Shown in pieces: positions 11,461 to 25,800 of a stretch of DNA of 64,000 nt. How positions within the stretch are numbered: position 1 is the stretch's first letter; each line of letters opens with the position of its first letter. Both the position numbers and the translations under genes were made by a program. The notes under the pieces were generated by a model. The model did not search any database and was not told the DNA's origin. It worked only from the letters and a program-made list of their open reading frames with translations. This DNA comes from Zerene cesonia (taxonomy: Eukaryota > Arthropoda > Insecta > Lepidoptera > Pieridae): the NCBI RefSeq assembly GCF_012273895.1, contig NC_052103.1, positions 1,922,001 through 1,986,000 of the forward strand, written 5' to 3'.

Positions 11461-13837
11461 TAAGCTATATTTACAGAAATATAATTATCAGAAAATATAT
11501 ACTCTATAGCTTCAACAACCAGATACAATGCAAAATAATTATAATCGTTTTTACAACAATGGTGTTCCAATTTTGTCCATAGAATACTCTACTATTCTAG
11601 ACTAGAATGTTCTCGAATCATTTGACATTCCCAATTCAATAATCATGTTTTTTTTATCTATGGTCACAAAATTGTTTACCACAGTACATAAAATTCGCAA
11701 ATCACTAATTCAATACGAAGGCAGCTTTCATATTTTATTCTCTATTTCATAACACGTACAGCTGCAGCTATGCGTCTCGCTCTAATACACGCGAAGGCCA
11801 GATATATATTTAAATTTTATTTAGTTATAACTATTAAAAACTGACTGGTTTTAAAAGTAAATCAACCAAATAAGTCTAGCCCCTATTTGGATGTTAATGT
11901 AAAATATTTCCATTTCTTTTAAATCATTTGTTGATACAATAGTTCTGACCTGTGACAATGAAAAAAATCTACAAAACTCGTATTATGTGTGCTTTTGAGG
12001 TCGATATATAAACGCTGATGGAAAAATAGAATTGTTTTTTCAACTCTCATCTGGAGTAAACATTATCATTACTTATATGATTTGGGTAAGATAGTGTTTC
12101 AATACTTGCGTATAATACAATTGTTAGTGTCATTAATTGTAACGACGTTGGGAAGGATTAACACAAGTGAGATTCTACAATAAATGAATGTGTGTTATAT
12201 CTGAACCGTATTGCATTAGATTAAGGTTCATTTACCCCAAGAACCTTGGTACGTGAATTTTTATTTATATTTATTATTAATTAATTAGTAATAATTACCA
12301 ATACTCTCACATAAATAGACAGCGAAGTACATCATTCAAGAATATATTTATATACGTTACACGTCTCACTTGTGACGTATTCAAAATGGCGGATGGTCAG
12401 TATTGAATCGGAATGAATTCATTTGTTAAAAAATTATGTCTAATTCGCTTTTTATCTCATGCTCTGCGATAGTTCGACGGTTGAATTTTCAAAGATGTTG
12501 TATTTCTATTGTGGTTGCAACAAAAAATATAAAAAAAAATCCAGGTTAAGCAACAGTGGGCACGGTCATCAATAGATGGGTGACCACTTTATTTTGCAGT
12601 TGCTTTTGGGCTCTTTTGTATAGAACCTTTAGAATCGCGATCCCAATTTTTTTATAACACCCGCCACTTTCGAATAACATCATATCTAGAAGCACTAAAT
12701 GCAAAAAGCATTAGACCATAAATATATTTAGTCTATATTGACATCACAAAGATGTCTGAGGCTGTCAACGTTTTGGATTAAAACTCCGTTAGTTTACAAG
12801 TTTTATAAATTAAAATCAGAACATAACGACAAAGCGTTTTCAATATCTATCTAGGTTTAGAGTGGAAGGCGTCGGTCGTCTCTAGCACAGGTTTATTCCT
12901 AGTGATGTGTTGGATTTGTGTTAAATTTATATATTTTTGCTAATTTAAACTTGATAAAAAAAAATATGTTATAGAATGTCTAAAAGATTGACAGCCCTAG
13001 AATCTCCCAACCCTACGATGTTAGCCGTAAACCTATCAATCAGTCTTTATTATGGAAAGACGGGATTCAATTCCTTAACACGTACACAACACCAAAAGGC
13101 CATTCAAAGGCATACAATTTTCGTTTTTATAATCTATAGAATATTTATTCAAACTACCCTCATTTAATAGGGATTAAGGTTAACATAATATTATGTTTGT
13201 TTTAGATTACAACTATCCTCAATATTGTATAATCTGCCTCAATGAATATATAAATTGGCGAAATGGAATCTACTTTAAAATTTGAATGGCTTAAATATTG
13301 TAGCACCGAATATTCTAAAAAACAAAACAGATCGATTAACCAAAGCAATTATTATGAAGAAACTTCATAAATGCATGAAATGGAATGTTTAACCACGTGT
13401 CTTTTACGATACCAATATCCGATATTTAGCACAAAGCAACTATCTCTGTCACGCCCACTTAAATGTTTGTGAGGAGGCGAGACAGCAATACTTAATACCG
13501 TTTACACGTACATCCATACTGTGGCGTTTACTATCAATATCAAAGCTTAAGTTAACCGTTCTATAGTTCTATATAAAGGGAATTATTTTCAGAACAAAAT
13601 AAGACATAATTGACGCGATAGCGGTATTTAAAAAGTGCTTCAAAACCGTGGAAGAAAACTAGCATCACCTACCATACAATCCGGACGCACATTTCGAGAC
13701 ATACGAACACAAAAACACACTATCTTTAATATAACCTACAAATCTGGTCCGCTTAAACATATTTTGGACCGTGGAAATGCATAGATAAGCTAATAAATAA
13801 CAACCAACATAGCTTGACCCTTGCAAGCGAACGGCCG
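11461..13837 (-). other. Probable 3' UTR/downstream region of cytospin-A
   Basis: An AT-rich stretch below the cytospin stop codon. Apart from a 5S-rRNA-like segment at about 12,541-12,590, it holds few recognisable transposons and no convincing frame. Its low repeat content compared with neighbouring intergenic DNA would suit a long 3' UTR. That is an inference. Confidence 0.4.
12541..12590 (+). repeat. 5S-rRNA-like fragment (possible 5S-derived SINE head)
   Basis: The segment 'ggttaagcaac..tgggc.cggtca....agatgggtgacc' matches the conserved internal half of eukaryotic 5S rRNA (GGTTAAGCAACGTCGGGC, GGATGGGTGACC) with several substitutions. The 5' and 3' stems of 5S rRNA are missing. It is therefore a pseudogene or the promoter-bearing head of a 5S-derived SINE, not a functional rRNA. 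Confidence 0.55.
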
Positions 13838-16800
13838 CTAAGTCTCGAAGTGCTTGTATATGCTGGTCACGTAGGCCATCACTTGCTGCCAGTCTGGCCG
13901 CTCTTGCTGTATCATGTCTTGAATGTTCTGGAACAAATGTATAAATATTTGTTCCGATGCCATCTGGTGACTAATTAACTAATAATTATATAATTTGAAT
14001 TAAATCCCATAGGAATATTTAGTAGCTGTTTCGAGAAATCAGCTAGGATCATTGTAATTAGTCACGCTACGACAAATAGGGCAGAGTATCAGAAAATATT
14101 GCAAAAATAGGAAAAATTATACCTTTAAAGAAAGTTAATACAGTTAGAAATTTGGATGATAGCTTTGATTTTATACATCACTATGAACAAATAAGTATAA
14201 ACAGCATATGATATCTATAAGTCTTTCGAAAATAGACAAACAAAACACAATACAGGGTCAATTCATACCAGTGTGGTGGGTATCCCCACCGACTCAGCGG
14301 CTGCGAAGGCTACGGAGAAATTGGTCCTCTTGTCGTTGGGCGTCAGCGACGAGTACGGGATTCGAGTCTCGCCGAGGTAAGAGTGCAGCAACGCGCATAG
14401 CGCCAGGCCATCGTTCCAGGACGAACTGCACAGGCAAACAGAAGGGTTTTCAAATGTAAAAAAGGTGACATGGTGTTCTAAAAAGGCGAAACTCCATAAA
14501 CTTCTAGTCACAATTATCTAATTATTAGATAGATTAGAGATTTATTGAGGTCTATTTTATTTATCAAGGGACATCCTAAGTAATGTTCTAAAACTATCCT
14601 GTATAAAGTACTAAATACTAGAATTGATAAAGAATTTTAAAGACCAGAATTTCGCACCTAATACACGTAGCTTTTACCTGAAGTTAGTTATATCAATGTT
14701 GTTATAGCCCATCGTCTTCTGCTGACACCATTTCAGCAGAGCGTTGCGTTTGGATCCGCCATTTTTCACTTGCAGCGCGTTGAGGGGATCTTTTCTTTCA
14801 CCTAATGGATTATTTACTCTTTACTATGTATACATAATATATCAATTGCTGTTCATTTGTATTACCAAAACTCGAAAACGGTTGGATAGATAGATAGGAA
14901 CATGAAAGGGTGAGAAGATTATGGATAAATGTAAAAAAATATATAGGGTTGCAAAGTTTATATAGTCAGCCGGTAAGAGTATTTGATTTGAGGAAACCGT
15001 AGACGGCTCTCTTAAGTTTTCTATGGTATGGCAGACAAAATATTATGTGTATTTGTAATATTGTAGTGTAGCCTATGTCACTTTAGCCTATGCTCGCTCG
15101 CTCTGCGCTGTGAATGAAGATTAAAAAAACAAACACACTCTGGCATTTATAATTTTAATGCGGATGTATACACCGTTAATCAGTCAATATCTCCATCAAC
15201 TCGACAACAAATACTCACATATATCCCCATAGCTGTTCCGCCTCACGAACGACTCGATCGCCTTCTGCTGCAGCGAGGCGAGCGCGCGCTGCTCGTCCGG
15301 CATGTTCGCGATGCTCATGCCCCCGCCGCCCGACTCTGCCCCCGTTAGACACGTCAGCAAGCGAACCGAATGTGACAGCTTTTTGGTTGATGATTTTTTT
15401 TTTTTTTTTGAAAATCGAACACGGTCTTGTGGACGCAACTTTATCCAGAGACAACATTTGACACGTTAGGTTACGGTTTGTTTTTTTCTGTTTATTTTTC
15501 GAGTACTATGCCCGTGATCTTAATGGAAGGTCGTGTAAATTAAAAATGATCAATAAAGAAGATGTTAAGGTAACAGTTTCAATTTTCTTTATACAGAGTT
15601 AAAGTTTGACGTTGACAGTTCAATTTTTTGCCATAAAGAGATTTAAATAGGAATTAATGTGGAGCCAGTTTTAAATTGGAGGGCTATGAAGAATATGTGG
15701 TACGGTATATTTGAAGTCAGAAAATATTGTATGGATATAAAAAAAAGTATAGAATCTTGTAAAAACTGTCACATTTCGGTTACGGAAATACAAGAATGAA
15801 TTGAACTAGTTAAAATGAAGACAATTGTGATTATTTTTAATCCACCACCAATTTAATATCATTATACATTTTTAAACTCATGCACACAGTTAATAGCTGA
15901 GGGAAGATAGTTAGATACAATGAGAAAAGAAGAATAAAATTTTGTGAAAAATCAATATACCTACACTATACAATATAACTACTTGAAATATTTAATATTT
16001 AATTTTTTTTTTCTAAAAAAAGTAGTGAAACAGCAAAAATAAATCAAAACGAGTCACACTATGTGTTGAAGGTATCGAAAATAAGTGTTACAGTTTTTTT
16101 TCCTAATAAAAACTCATTGGAATTAACAATTGAAAAAAAAAACAAATTGAATTGATACTACACAAAAACATGTGATTATGTTGTTAAATAAAAACTCAAA
16201 TTAATTGGATCCTTTTTATTTTTGGAATAAGAACTAAAACGCTTTAAAAATCTTTATCGCGAGCCAATACTACGGTTGCATTTTGACCGTTTGATAACAA
16301 AACAAGACCCAAACCAAAAGTATCCACTATTTAGGAAGAATAAGGTCTTCGTTATGAAAAGCTGTACGAAGGGCTGCAGCATAAAATGCAGGTATATATA
16401 GGCACAGACAATACAAAAGTTAGGATAGTTAATAGATAAGACGCAGCCTAAGAGCCGTGGTCATGCCGGCATGCTGTAAAAGAAAATATAAAGCAAATAC
16501 TTTCATGCGGTCAATTGTACGAAATTAGTTTACAATAGAATTGCTTATATTGATAGTGTTAGTAGTTATGTTAGTAAAATGGTCCATAGAGTTTTTAAAA
16601 AATAAAATGTTGTAACTAGTTCTTATTCTAACAGCTCGGAAGTATTTTGAGCACTAGGCTCAGAGAATTCAAATTGTTAATTTGTTCAGTTTCACGAGAC
16701 ATTGCTTGAGCAACTGGCTAGAATGTTTATAATTTTAATTAAAAAAAAATTGTTATGTTACGTGTTAAAGGTTTGAAAAGTGATACCATAATGCACATGA

Positions 16801-19800
16801 GAATAATTTCTGTCATAGACCATAGAGATCGATTTTTTTTTTATGCAAAAAGGCAAAAAATGTAGGATATATGAATTCAGAAATATCTTTTGACATTTGA
16901 CGTTTAACAATTTATAAAAAACATCTCGCATAACTTCGAAGTGTATCTTTTAAGTTCCATACAACGGTCTGATTCGGTGCAAAATATGGTCAAGTCCATA
17001 CTTGAATCTATAGATAATGTTAAAAAAAGGTTAGTAAATTAGTAAAGTTAAAATATTTTCATGCTCAAACTGCGGGTAGAACATACATAACAATCGTACA
17101 TCTTTGTCCAATTTTTTTTATATTTATAAATATAGATACCTCAAATTATACTTAGTTTTTACAAAAAAAAAGTAAATTAAAGTATAATTTCCCTTGCACA
17201 TAAATTGTCTATCTTAAAATCAATGATCAAATTACAAAAATCAAATTCAGCTCCCCCCCCCACTAACCGGCGTTGCTGGGCGAGTTGCGCGCGCGCGCGG
17301 CGGGCGGCTTGGCGAAGGCGGGCGCGGCCAGCGCGCCGCCCGCGCTGCCCTCCGCCGTGCCGTTCTTCATGTTCGCCGCTACTGCGCCGCTCTGGCTCTG
17401 CACCTGCTTGTGGAAGCATATAGCAAAATAAAAAAGATGTGAAAAAAAATTCTATAATAATTTGAAACATGGTTTGGCAAGATTATTCTAGGTGTCATTA
17501 TGATCTATTAAAAAGTACACAAATATAATTTATATTTATTAATAGGCTGTTATCTATAATTAAACCTAACTTGGTCAGGTTAGGGTACCTTCTCAATTAA
17601 ATCATTTTCTGTGTCCTGCCAGATCGAAATATTATTTTTTGAGTCCCCCACGGAACGCGGAAACAGCGGAGAAGACACTATAAGCTTAATTATGTTCATT
17701 TATATACAAGATTAAATTCTCTCAAATTACCCATGCATTATGATTATTACAATAACATTTAAAAAAAATACCTGCGGCCACTCAGTGACGGGCGTGGTGG
17801 CTGGCGACTGTTTGGCCGCCTTCGCCGCGTTCTCTATGCTCTCTATGAGAGATTTCACAGACAGGCGGGAGTCTTGGCGACTTACGCCTGGAAAATAACA
17901 CAATAATTGTTACGACACTCACTAAAAATGTAATCATGATTGTCATGGTGATGATGATGATAATGATGAAGTGACAGACTGGTGATATGTTTTTTGATTT
18001 GTTGTTATCTCTTTGTACCATTTCACGTTCCTTTTATTTCATCAAATTCATAAAAAAGATTAGATAACAAATAATTAGGAAAACCTTAAAATAGATCTTA
18101 TTTTATTATTTCCGTTTTAAACTTTTAACTACTTTCGCAGACGTGAAGCAGTAATTTCGTAGATAAATCTTGGTTATATCCTAACCTTTAGTCCGACGAT
18201 GTGACGCCGCTGTCGCCATAATGTCCTGTAGAGACGCGCTTGATAACAACGGTGGGGGTGTAGGAGTTTCTTCGGCACGAGGGGGTAAAGCTGTAAACAT
18301 TAAATACATAATTATCATAATGATACAATGGTTTATTTATTTTCTTTCATATTACTCAGAACCTTAAACATTTATATTTATATTATTGTAAACTGTGTCA
18401 ATGTGTCCACTGCCTGACTCTTGAGAAGATGAGTTAACAAATGGATAAAATAAATATGCATGTAAATTATTTTTTACTAAAACTCGTTGATCGATTTCGA
18501 GACATATTTAAGCCTCTTATCAACAAACATTTTTAAACATATCTAATCAAATAGGCCTTAAATTACAAAACAATAACCTTCTTCCTGTATCATTTCAAAC
18601 AGCATAAGCAGTGCTCTGTTATATTGTGGGGTGAGTCTCAAAGCTGCTATGAGACAGAAAGCACATAGGTACTCAGTTTTAACACAAAAAAACAACACAT
18701 CGTACAAATGAGGGCGTTTCACAAGTAACAAACTCAACCAAAACCACCACCACTTTTTCCGCCACCAAACCAAAATCACAAAAAAACATTTCATATGACC
18801 AATATAGACTGCAAAATTGACGACAAAATATAAACAAGGTAATAGATTATGAGAGTATTTTGATTTAAATTGAAAATATTATTTTTTGGCGTCAACAATG
18901 CAGTAAATCCATGGTCATATAGTTATTGACGTCGACAGATATCACACGGGACGTTCCAGCTCACATAAGCCTAACTTACGTAGAGGTTTCGACGTGTCAT
19001 TTAGAGAGCGTATGGGATGCGATAGTCTTTTGTGTTCCAGAGTAGTCCAATGATACGTCTTTCTGTCGCGAGGAAGTGATCCCGTATTTAAGTCCACACT
19101 TGGCGCTGCCTGTCCTTGCAGCGAAAGCTTCCTTAAAGGCACTTCAGTATCTTTTCGAAGCTCGACCTGAGGTGGTTTCTTTTCTAAATTTTGATTGACA
19201 CTCCCGAATCCTGGTCGTTTCGTCAAACTGCTAGCACTGGGTGATCGCGATAATGATATCACAGATCTTGTTACTTTAGACATTTCTTTCACTATTTCTG
19301 GTGCAGCTTGGCTAAACGGTCTCGTTGGATGCGTTTTAGGTTTTTTAGGTTTCCGTGGCACTTTCAATATAGCTTCACGTTTTACCTCTTCAAACTCATT
19401 ATTACCAATTTTACTAGTTAATTTGTCATCATCTGCTACGTTCTTATTTACTTTGAAAGAAATCGGTTCCCCAATTTCTTCGTAATAATTTTCCGATTCT
19501 TCTTTTTTATGAATAGACGGAGGGGGTTTTCCACTCAACCGCGTATGTTCTGTCTTAGGTAAATTCATTGGTGAACTAGGTTTGACAAAAGTCTGTACTG
19601 TATTAATTACAAAGGGCACATTTTCCATCGGTTGATAATATTGGTTGTCGATAAGCCATTGAGGCGTCCTTGATAATTTAGCTACCGAATTATATGACTC
19701 TTCTTTCACACTTCCTTTACTATCTAAGTTTTCATTCGATGTTGCCTTTTTGGAAGGAAAAGGAAAGAGTTTTGTATTCTTGTGATATAATCCGGTTTTT

Positions 19801-22800
19801 TTATTTTCTAATTCAGATTTTGAGGGCTCAAAATTATTTTTGATATTTTCAATATTCGTTTTAATTTCTTCAACTGATGTTGTGTTTTTATCGTCTCTAC
19901 TAATCACTTTATCGGTGTCATCGTAATATATTGTAGTCTTAACGTTTTCTTGTTTTTCTTCCGTTCCATTCGTTGCTTTATTTGACTTGAAAAACACTGG
20001 CTGTATTAAAACAGGACTTAGTATGATTGGAGACGTTTGGCCAACATTTGCATTGACTAAGTTCAGTGGCGCTAAATAAGTGTTAAATCTGGTAGCACTT
20101 TTCTTATTTTCTGTATTTATCCTACTTACCTGTGAAGTAGGTGTAGTAGATACATCCGGACGTGTAAAATCACTGATAGTATTTATTTTTAAATGATAAC
20201 TCACGTTATCGTCGATATGCGGTTCGGGTAATGAATTCATATCTTTTGATATGCTACGTTCGATAATAGGTTCTTTAAAGGGATTACTTTGCTTATCTGA
20301 ATTATTTAATTCGTTTGATATGAATGTATCGTTATCTAATTTTTCTGACTTTAAATTAGATTTGTTATCGCTTAACTTTTTAGCTATATGTTTACGTCGT
20401 TCCGGTTTGAGAGGACAAACCTCATTTGGATCTGCTATAGTCTCTTTTTTTTCTTCTATCTTTATTGATGGTGACAAATCGGAACTAGTAAAAACATTAT
20501 TATTTGTGTCATTACCGTCATTTACACTACCCATTCTATCAAGAGCAACTTTAAAAGTAACTTCCAATTGCTTATTAACTTTTTTGATGTCACTCTCAAC
20601 CTTCTTATCAGTTACAAGGATAGGTTTCACGTCCAAAGGTTGTATCGGAAGATCATTATTTTGCGAATCATCTGGGTATGGATATGGTAAAATTGATTCT
20701 GCTTTTATTATAGGAACTACATCTTCTGTATCAAAATTTTTGTCTGGAACTTTCGACTTTTCTTTTGGTTTAAAGGTTTCCAACGTAAGTGGTGGGCTTT
20801 CGATTTTCTGTATTTCATGAGCGTCGTTATTTTTTACAATTGGGAATAAAAATATGCTATCTGAGCCTTCTGAATATAAAGAAATTTCACTGGAGTTAGT
20901 GTTTTGACAAAATAAATCAATACTAGTCGATTCATTTAGAGCATTTTTGTATTCCTCACTGGAACTGAGATTGTCGAGACTAAATGACTTTGGTTTACCA
21001 TTCAATAGATTTGAAAGCTGTTTTTTACCATAACTTATTTTACGCTGCTGAGTATTCTTAACAAATCCTCTATTTAATGTGAAACTATTATCTATACCTC
21101 CTTGCCTGATAAGTTTTGCACTAGGTTGTAAGTCTACAGCATTTTGTCGTTTAAGATATTTATTCACAAGAGATGTACCGATCTCATCAAAAGATTTACT
21201 TGGAATTGCATTGTCGATTTCATCATCATTGGTTTCATCTAATGTTACATTTTCTATCGAAAGTCTGTAATTTTCAATCGTCGATTTATCATCCTCTCTT
21301 CTGTTAGTTGGTCCATTATGTTTGAAAAACGCTTGATCAACGATACTATCTTTAGAAACGTCGGTTACACTATGCACGCGGGATAAATATCGAGTTCTTA
21401 TATTCTGAAAAATGTCTTTCGGCGAATTGGTTGGTGTGTCAACACTATCAGAATCAGTGTAATACACTTCATCGTCTGAATTCCTTACGTTTTCTTCATT
21501 CCCTGACCTGTTTAAACCTGTTTCGGTACATGAAAGTTGAATTAGACAAATCGTATTAACATATATATACAGTACATTATTCGAGATGATATATTTACTG
21601 TTAGTCTATGATTGCGACTACTGGTAAGCCTTACATAAACAATTAGTGCATGACTATGCCAGTTAAATTGATCTATGTATGACTAACTATAAACTACTAA
21701 ACATGCAATTTAAACATTTCAATCAAATTGTTTCAAGCACCATGTAATCTACATAATTCTGGTATATTCAAGAAACTCAATTCAATCCAATTAACTGGAA
21801 CTTTCTAAAATAATAAAGAAAAAGAAATATCACGCATCACGTGCCAAAATATTTATGAACATGTCTCAATTTTTTCTTTACTACAATCTAGACCATATCT
21901 AAATGCACTATTTCCACACATGCACTATTTCTCACACAAGTTACCTTTCAACGAATGCATTTGATCCTCCAAGAGTCTGATGCGGTCTCTCGCCATCTTG
22001 TTCTCAGAGACGAGTCTTTCAAGTTCTCTCTGCGCTTCAGTTTTGAAATCGTTGGCCACTCGGACCGTCATCAGGAGGTCACTTTGGAACTGTTTCCATT
22101 CTGCCTCCTGTTTAATTTTAAACTAATTAATTAAAATTATTTTTTTGTAATTACCTACACTAATATTATAAAGAGGAATAATTTGTTTGTTTGTTTGTTT
22201 GTTTGTAATGGATAAGCTCAATAACTACTGGACCGATTTTAAAAATTCTTTCATCATTAGAAAGCTGCAACTTCGCTGAGTGACATAGGCTATATATGTA
22301 CCCCGAGCAAAGCCGGGGGGAACAGCTAGTCTTTTATAAATTAACAAAAGAAAAATTTTTAAGTTTGACACTCGTATTATTGTCACCCGAGTCCCGTCTT
22401 TACAATTTTGAAAACATTTCATTCCCGTCATAGCACTTATTGAAAGTATTGTAAAATTGTACACAGTAAAAAACTCACAAAATCCAATAACTTTCTCTCA
22501 CTCACCACCCCGCATTATTTCTATCGTACACTCAATCTTAGCTACTAAGTACCCCCAACAATCAACCATACACCCGTCTCGCTCGCACGCGCTCGCCGCT
22601 CGCACAGCTGCAGGGCGCCCGCACCCCGCCTCCCGGCCCACATTATACCCGTCTCGCTCGCACCCGCGGGCGCGCATACTCACGTCCCGCTCGCGGTCGC
22701 GCGCCAGCTGCGTGTGGCGCGCGCGCGCGTCCTGCAGCTGCCGCTCGAGGTCGGCGGCGCGCGCCAACGCTTCGCCCGCTCGGCTCATTAGCGCTAGCTT

Positions 22801-25800
22801 CTCGTCCGTCGCCACTTGCACCTGGATAATCAATTCTTTGTTTTAGATTTCGTCGAACTGTTTGTTATTTTATACGAGTAAGGTAATTAAATATACATTA
22901 GAATTAAATAATTATACAAAGAAGGTGAAAATTGAGGATGAATTATGAAATTACAAATCATATGACTCAATAAAAAATGCGTACATGTTTTAAAACTGAA
23001 AAAAATACACAAAAATGCAGTTATCGCTATACATGACATGACGCATAACGCCTATAATAACATATGTAATTAATCCCACCCAAACGAATACATATATACT
23101 AACCAATAAAATGGATGAATGAATGAAAAGTCTTCGTTGCGCTGCAAAATACATCATATAAAGGCGAACAAAAAAGAAAACAAACAGCAAAAGGTGGCCT
23201 TATCGCTAAGTAGCGATGTCTATCCGTTAATAAGATAAGGGCCAACACTTATAAAAAAATAATAAGCTTGAACAACTTCCCAAAATAGTATAATATCAAT
23301 TAAATGACATATTGACCTGTATTTGCAGCTCAGCTGTGCTATCTTGCAACGTCTGCAGTTCCCCCTGCAAGGCGGCCTTCTCTTGCCGAAGTTGCTCCAA
23401 CTGGAACTCCAACTCGGAAATAGTTGACTTTGCGTTGTTGCGTGATACCTGTTGTTATAAAATATTGAGTTGTATGAGTTGATCGTGTGAAATCTTTTTT
23501 ATGTTATGAATTTAAAGTTCTATTTTACTTATTCTCTATCACACTCGGGATTACAAACACTATAAATGTATATTTAAAAACTATTATGTCAATACTTCTT
23601 TTTTCTAATGTGCACTTTTTTTTAATTATTATGACACTAAAATTTATACAATCAATTAATTATTTTTAACCAGTATAACTAATACACAATAAGTATGTGC
23701 ACTCACGAGCGCATCGTCGTGCAGCTTCCTGGCGTCGGAGTGCGCGCGGTCGAGCTGGCGCTGCGCGTGCGCGAGGCGCTCGGCCAGCGCGTGCGCGCGC
23801 GCCGACGCGGCTTCCGCCTCGCGCCGCGCCGCCGCCGTGGCCGCCGCCTCCGCTGCCGCCGCGCCCTCGGCTGCTCCCGCCAACTGCGGATTCATTACTT
23901 ATTGTATCATTGTTTAATTATTTATTTTTCATAATTAAATTCTCATTTAGCACATACTTTACAAACGGGAGTTTTTCTGTGTCTATTTATTGCATCATTG
24001 TTTTTTTTTTAAGTTACAAGAGTTATTTTATGAACTTTTAGTCATCCCTCCTTCCCACTGAAAACTAAAATCTTGGGCACGCCTGTGTCCAGATAGGTGT
24101 CGCCGTGTGTCAGATAGGTCCGCCGGCGGTACCTTGGCCTTGGCGGCGTCGAGCAGGTCGGAGAGCGTGGCGACCTGGTGCTGGCGCGCGGCGGCCACCT
24201 CGCGCGCGGCGCCCGCCTCGTGCTCCCACTGCGCGCGCTCCGCCTCCGCGCGCTCCAGCGTGCCCTCCAGCGCGCTGCAACACACGCGCCGCTTTATTTT
24301 TAGGGTTCCGTTCCTCAAAAGGAAAAACCGAAGCCCTTGTGTGACCCCAACTTTAAAACCCTTTTTTCGGTAACGTGTGGAATCAAGTTAAATTTCATAT
24401 CACAAACGAATGCAATAAATAATACAGTCGTTTTTGGTGCAAATTATCGTCTAAGAATAAATTGCGGAAAGCATAAATTTATAGTTAGATCTAATAATTA
24501 TACCTACTAGCTGTACGACTACCTCAAGTGCCACTTGGCCATCTTTTATTGTTTTCCTGTTAATTTGAAAACAACATTTCTGCTTGATATATGTCCATGA
24601 TGTGTTCACCTCGAAAAGTTTGTTAGATGGTAGATAGCATTGACTACGTGAAAAATATCATAAACCAACACTATCGATTATTGCATTAGAGTGCTAAATC
24701 CAGTTTGATGGACCTAATAAAAAAAAACCATTTCTTTTTGTATCCTAGTACAACGTATCCTCGCATACACTATAGTGTAAACGACAATTTATTTATGTGC
24801 CCCGAATAAACCCTAGTAGTGATGAACGAAGGCCCTGTATATCATGATAAACGTCAGGCATAGAGCAGCTCAGTTCCAACTAATCATAATAACAAAAACC
24901 TTGACATAATTGAAGCGTTTCATCGGGAACATAAAATGTCTATTAACACAGTGTACACAAAAAAAAATCAAATCAAACAATCAAGTGGAGAAAAATATAT
25001 ATTCTACATTCATTTTTTTTTACACTTAAAAATGACACGATTGGAGAATCGAGTAGCAAAATCCAAAAAAAAAATCGAAGACAATCCAATACTACACACA
25101 TTCAAACCTTCTCTTTTAAAGATTTAAAATCGTTTCTTACCGTATCCGCTCATTGAGCGTTTCTATCTCTTTGGTCTTCTCTTTGAGCGCAGCGCTCGCT
25201 TCGCCAAGCTCTGCTTCCAACTGCTCTTGCTTGCTTAACAGGAGCCGCCGTTCTTCTTGCGATACCTACACATTGAAATAACACGAAAAGAAACATTTTT
25301 TAAACATTTGAATTTTTTTTATGTTTTTCTTAATTTTTTCTATCTTGTCTACCCGGAATCTATGCCTCACATAGTGACAACAGCTGTTATACAAACAGAT
25401 AAGTTTAAGAAAATATCACAAGAAGAAAAATTATACTTCGACGTTTGCTCATTTAAAAAAATAAAAGAAATAAGAATTACCTTAAGAACAGCAAACAACT
25501 GTTGATCAGTGTCGATGGGTCCTAGGGTTTCGGGTTCGATGCCCTCTCTAAGTAACAGTTCTTGGAGTGTATCGACCTGAAATAATAGAAGCAAAAAATG
25601 AAATACATTAAATAAATCAAGCAACTATACGAAATAAAACATATAACAACAGTATACATAATTATTAGCTACAAAAAAGGTCAAACAAAAAGAATCACGT
25701 ACATCGGTTGAAAAGCCACAGCCACTTATCGAGAAATTAAACAAAAATAAAAATTACAGTCGAATTGAAACAATTTTTCAGAAAAAAGAATGATTTCGAA

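Noticed and set aside
20251..20820. 189-codon plus-strand open frame inside the giant cytospin exon
   Set aside because: It lies antisense to a confirmed coding exon with good splice sites; its hydrophobic/Ser composition is the complement of the Asn/Lys/Glu/Asp/Ser-rich sense codons.
22457..22846. 129-codon plus-strand Ser/Arg/Ala-rich frame
   Set aside because: Shadow of the GC-rich cytospin exon 22684-22821 and its GC-rich flanking intron; no independent support.
23695..24373. Several Arg/Ala/Pro-rich plus-strand frames
   Set aside because: Antisense shadows of the GC-rich coiled-coil exons 23707-23883 and 24133-24274.
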